A DNA stretch of 6,120 nt from Bacillota bacterium (GTDB lineage Bacteria; Bacillota; Desulfitobacteriia; Desulfitobacteriales; Desulfitobacteriaceae): assembly GCA_021849995.1 (NCBI GenBank), contig JAJZSC010000220.1:1-6120 (forward strand), given 5' to 3'. The notes beneath the pieces were generated by a model that was given only the letters and a program-made list of their open reading frames with translations, ran no database searches and had not been told where the DNA came from. The number at the start of each line of letters is the position of its first letter. Positions within the stretch are counted from its first letter, which is position 1. The position numbers were made by a program, and so were the translations under genes. This document shows positions 5,105 to 6,120 of the stretch, piece by piece.

Positions 5105-6120
5105 ATGTCGACAACATTATTAACTGGTTCAGAAGCAGCAGCATATGGTGCGAAGTTAGCAAAAATTGAAGTTATTTCTTATTACCCCATAACCCCTGCT
5201 TTCCCAGCTATGGAAAGGGTAAGCAAATTCATTCAAGAAGGTGAGCTCAACGCTAAGTTTGTTCGCGTTGAGTCAGATCACAGTGCATTAGCTGCTGCAC
5301 TTGGAGCATCTCTAGCAGGCAGTAGAGCATTTACGGTAACAAATTCTCAAGGGCTGCTATACATGACTGAGGTTTGCTATCACGTAGCTGGGCTGCGACA
5401 ATCAATTGTCATGGCAGTGGCTAACAGGGCCCTCTCTGCACCACATAACCGTTTCCCAGAACAAGGGGATGCCATTTCCCAAGGGCCAAGCGGTTGGATT
5501 CAACTGTTCTGTGAAAACAACCAAGAGGTCCTGGACAATACCATTCAGGCCTATAAGATCGCCGAAACAGTAAAGCTGCCCATTATGGTTAACTATGAGG
5601 GTTACATTCAATCTCATACCCTTGAAGAAGTAAGTATTCCTGAACAGGCAAGAGTTAATGGCTTTTTACCGCTTACCAGGTTTAAGACTCTTGATGTAGA
5701 TAACCCTCAGGGAGTTAATACCGTAACAAGTCCAGATTTCTATATGGACTACAAGTATCGCCAAAACGAAGCAATGGTACTGGCGCTTGATGTTATTGGT
5801 CAAGTAGCTGAAGCTTACAATAACGAATTTGGGCGTAACTGGTCTGGTGTTATCGAAACCTATAAGATGGACGGTGCTGAGCATGCTTTGGTGTGCATGG
5901 GCTCAATGGTTAGCGAAGCTCGTATAGTGGTAGATGAACTCAGAAAACAGGGTAAAAACGTTGGTCTTGTTAAAATTCGTTCCTGGAGACCATTCCCGAC
6001 CAAAGCATTGCGTGATGCTCTAAAAGGTGTCAAGCTTGTGACAGTCTGCGATAAAAATATCGTCTACGGTATCGGTGGAACGATAGGTACAGAAATCAGC
6101 GCCGCGTTGTATGGAAAAGC
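5105..6120 (+). CDS. porA: 2-oxoacid:ferredoxin oxidoreductase alpha subunit (PorA-like), 3' end outside window
   Basis: This is the alpha subunit of a thiamine-diphosphate enzyme that oxidatively decarboxylates a 2-oxoacid to an acyl-CoA and reduces ferredoxin. 338 residues are visible and the frame is open to the right edge; the family is about 390 long, so roughly 50 residues are missing. The ATG at 5105 follows the delta stop directly, with AGGGGGG at 5091-5097 as ribosome site. The N-terminal pyrimidine-binding domain (about 1-190) shows TGSEAAAYGAKLA (7-19), YPITP (27-31), VRVESDHSALAAALGAS (53-69) and ANRALSAP (106-113). T30, E56 and R108 correspond to residues that contact pyruvate or the cofactor in structurally studied PFOR. 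The transketolase C-terminal-like domain starts near 255, with VKIRSWRPFP at 289-298. The usual YPITPQT is YPITPAF, and the loop after SAP (HNRFPEQGDAISQGPSGW) differs from the usual NIW..HSD pattern. The substrate may be pyruvate or another 2-oxoacid; the symbol denotes the family. Confidence 0.93.
   Translation, partial: MSTTLLTGSEAAAYGAKLAKIEVISYYPITPAFPAMERVSKFIQEGELNAKFVRVESDHSALAAALGASLAGSRAFTVTNSQGLLYMTEVCYHVAGLRQSIVMAVANRALSAPHNRFPEQGDAISQGPSGWIQLFCENNQEVLDNTIQAYKIAETVKLPIMVNYEGYIQSHTLEEVSIPEQARVNGFLPLTRFKTLDVDNPQGVNTVTSPDFYMDYKYRQNEAMVLALDVIGQVAEAYNNEFGRNWSGVIETYKMDGAEHALVCMGSMVSEARIVVDELRKQGKNVGLVKIRSWRPFPTKALRDALKGVKLVTVCDKNIVYGIGGTIGTEISAALYGK

Noticed and set aside
546..5884. Other antisense ORFs of 63-91 codons (546-737, 1123-1356, 2619-2858, 3513-3746, 3676-3873, 4111-4386, 5402-5617, 5666-5884)
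   Set aside because: Each lies opposite a confidently identified gene, without its own ribosome site, domain or independent space.

Overview
The window looks like chromosomal DNA from an anaerobic low-to-medium GC Bacillota, most likely a Clostridia member of the Peptococcaceae/Desulfotomaculum-Dehalobacter kind. This is an inference from strong AGGAGG-type ribosome sites, T-rich intrinsic terminators, a cinA / DEAD-box pair, a ferredoxin-dependent 2-oxoacid oxidoreductase and a sigma-54 promoter. All genes read on the + strand and there is no sign of a mobile element, tRNA, rRNA or CRISPR array.

Layout. (1) 2-1378: the 3' part of a short FtsH-like membrane AAA+ zinc protease. Its frame is open to the left edge, so the true start lies outside the window. 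It ends in an intrinsic terminator (1377-1403). (2) 1379-1582: a spacer with a small GC-rich, hairpin-forming patch and no convincing promoter. (3) 1583-4440: a two-gene unit, cinA (NMN deamidase / ADP-ribose pyrophosphatase family) overlapping a DEAD-box RNA helicase with a C-terminal DbpA-type RNA-binding domain, closed by a strong terminator at 4462-4499. (4) 4500-4810: a long regulatory region without a convincing gene. It holds two tandem 19-bp dyads of the form TGTAAC-N7-GTTTCA plus a lone TGTAAC, a 19-bp A/T-rich palindrome, and a near-consensus sigma-54 (-24/-12) promoter. (5) 4811-6120+: the start of a 2-oxoacid:ferredoxin oxidoreductase operon. It begins with a delta (ferredoxin) subunit whose first [4Fe-4S] motif is degenerate, followed directly by the alpha (PorA-like) subunit, which runs off the right edge. 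The beta and gamma subunits would be expected to the right.

The most interesting part is 4548-5104 and onward. A POR-family operon appears to be under sigma-54 control with an upstream array that looks like an enhancer-binding-protein site. The delta subunit has an altered cluster-1 motif and the alpha subunit departs from the usual PorA pattern around the substrate-side loops. Together these suggest an inducible 2-oxoacid oxidoreductase (possibly for an amino-acid-derived 2-oxoacid) rather than the housekeeping pyruvate enzyme; the substrate cannot be told from the sequence.
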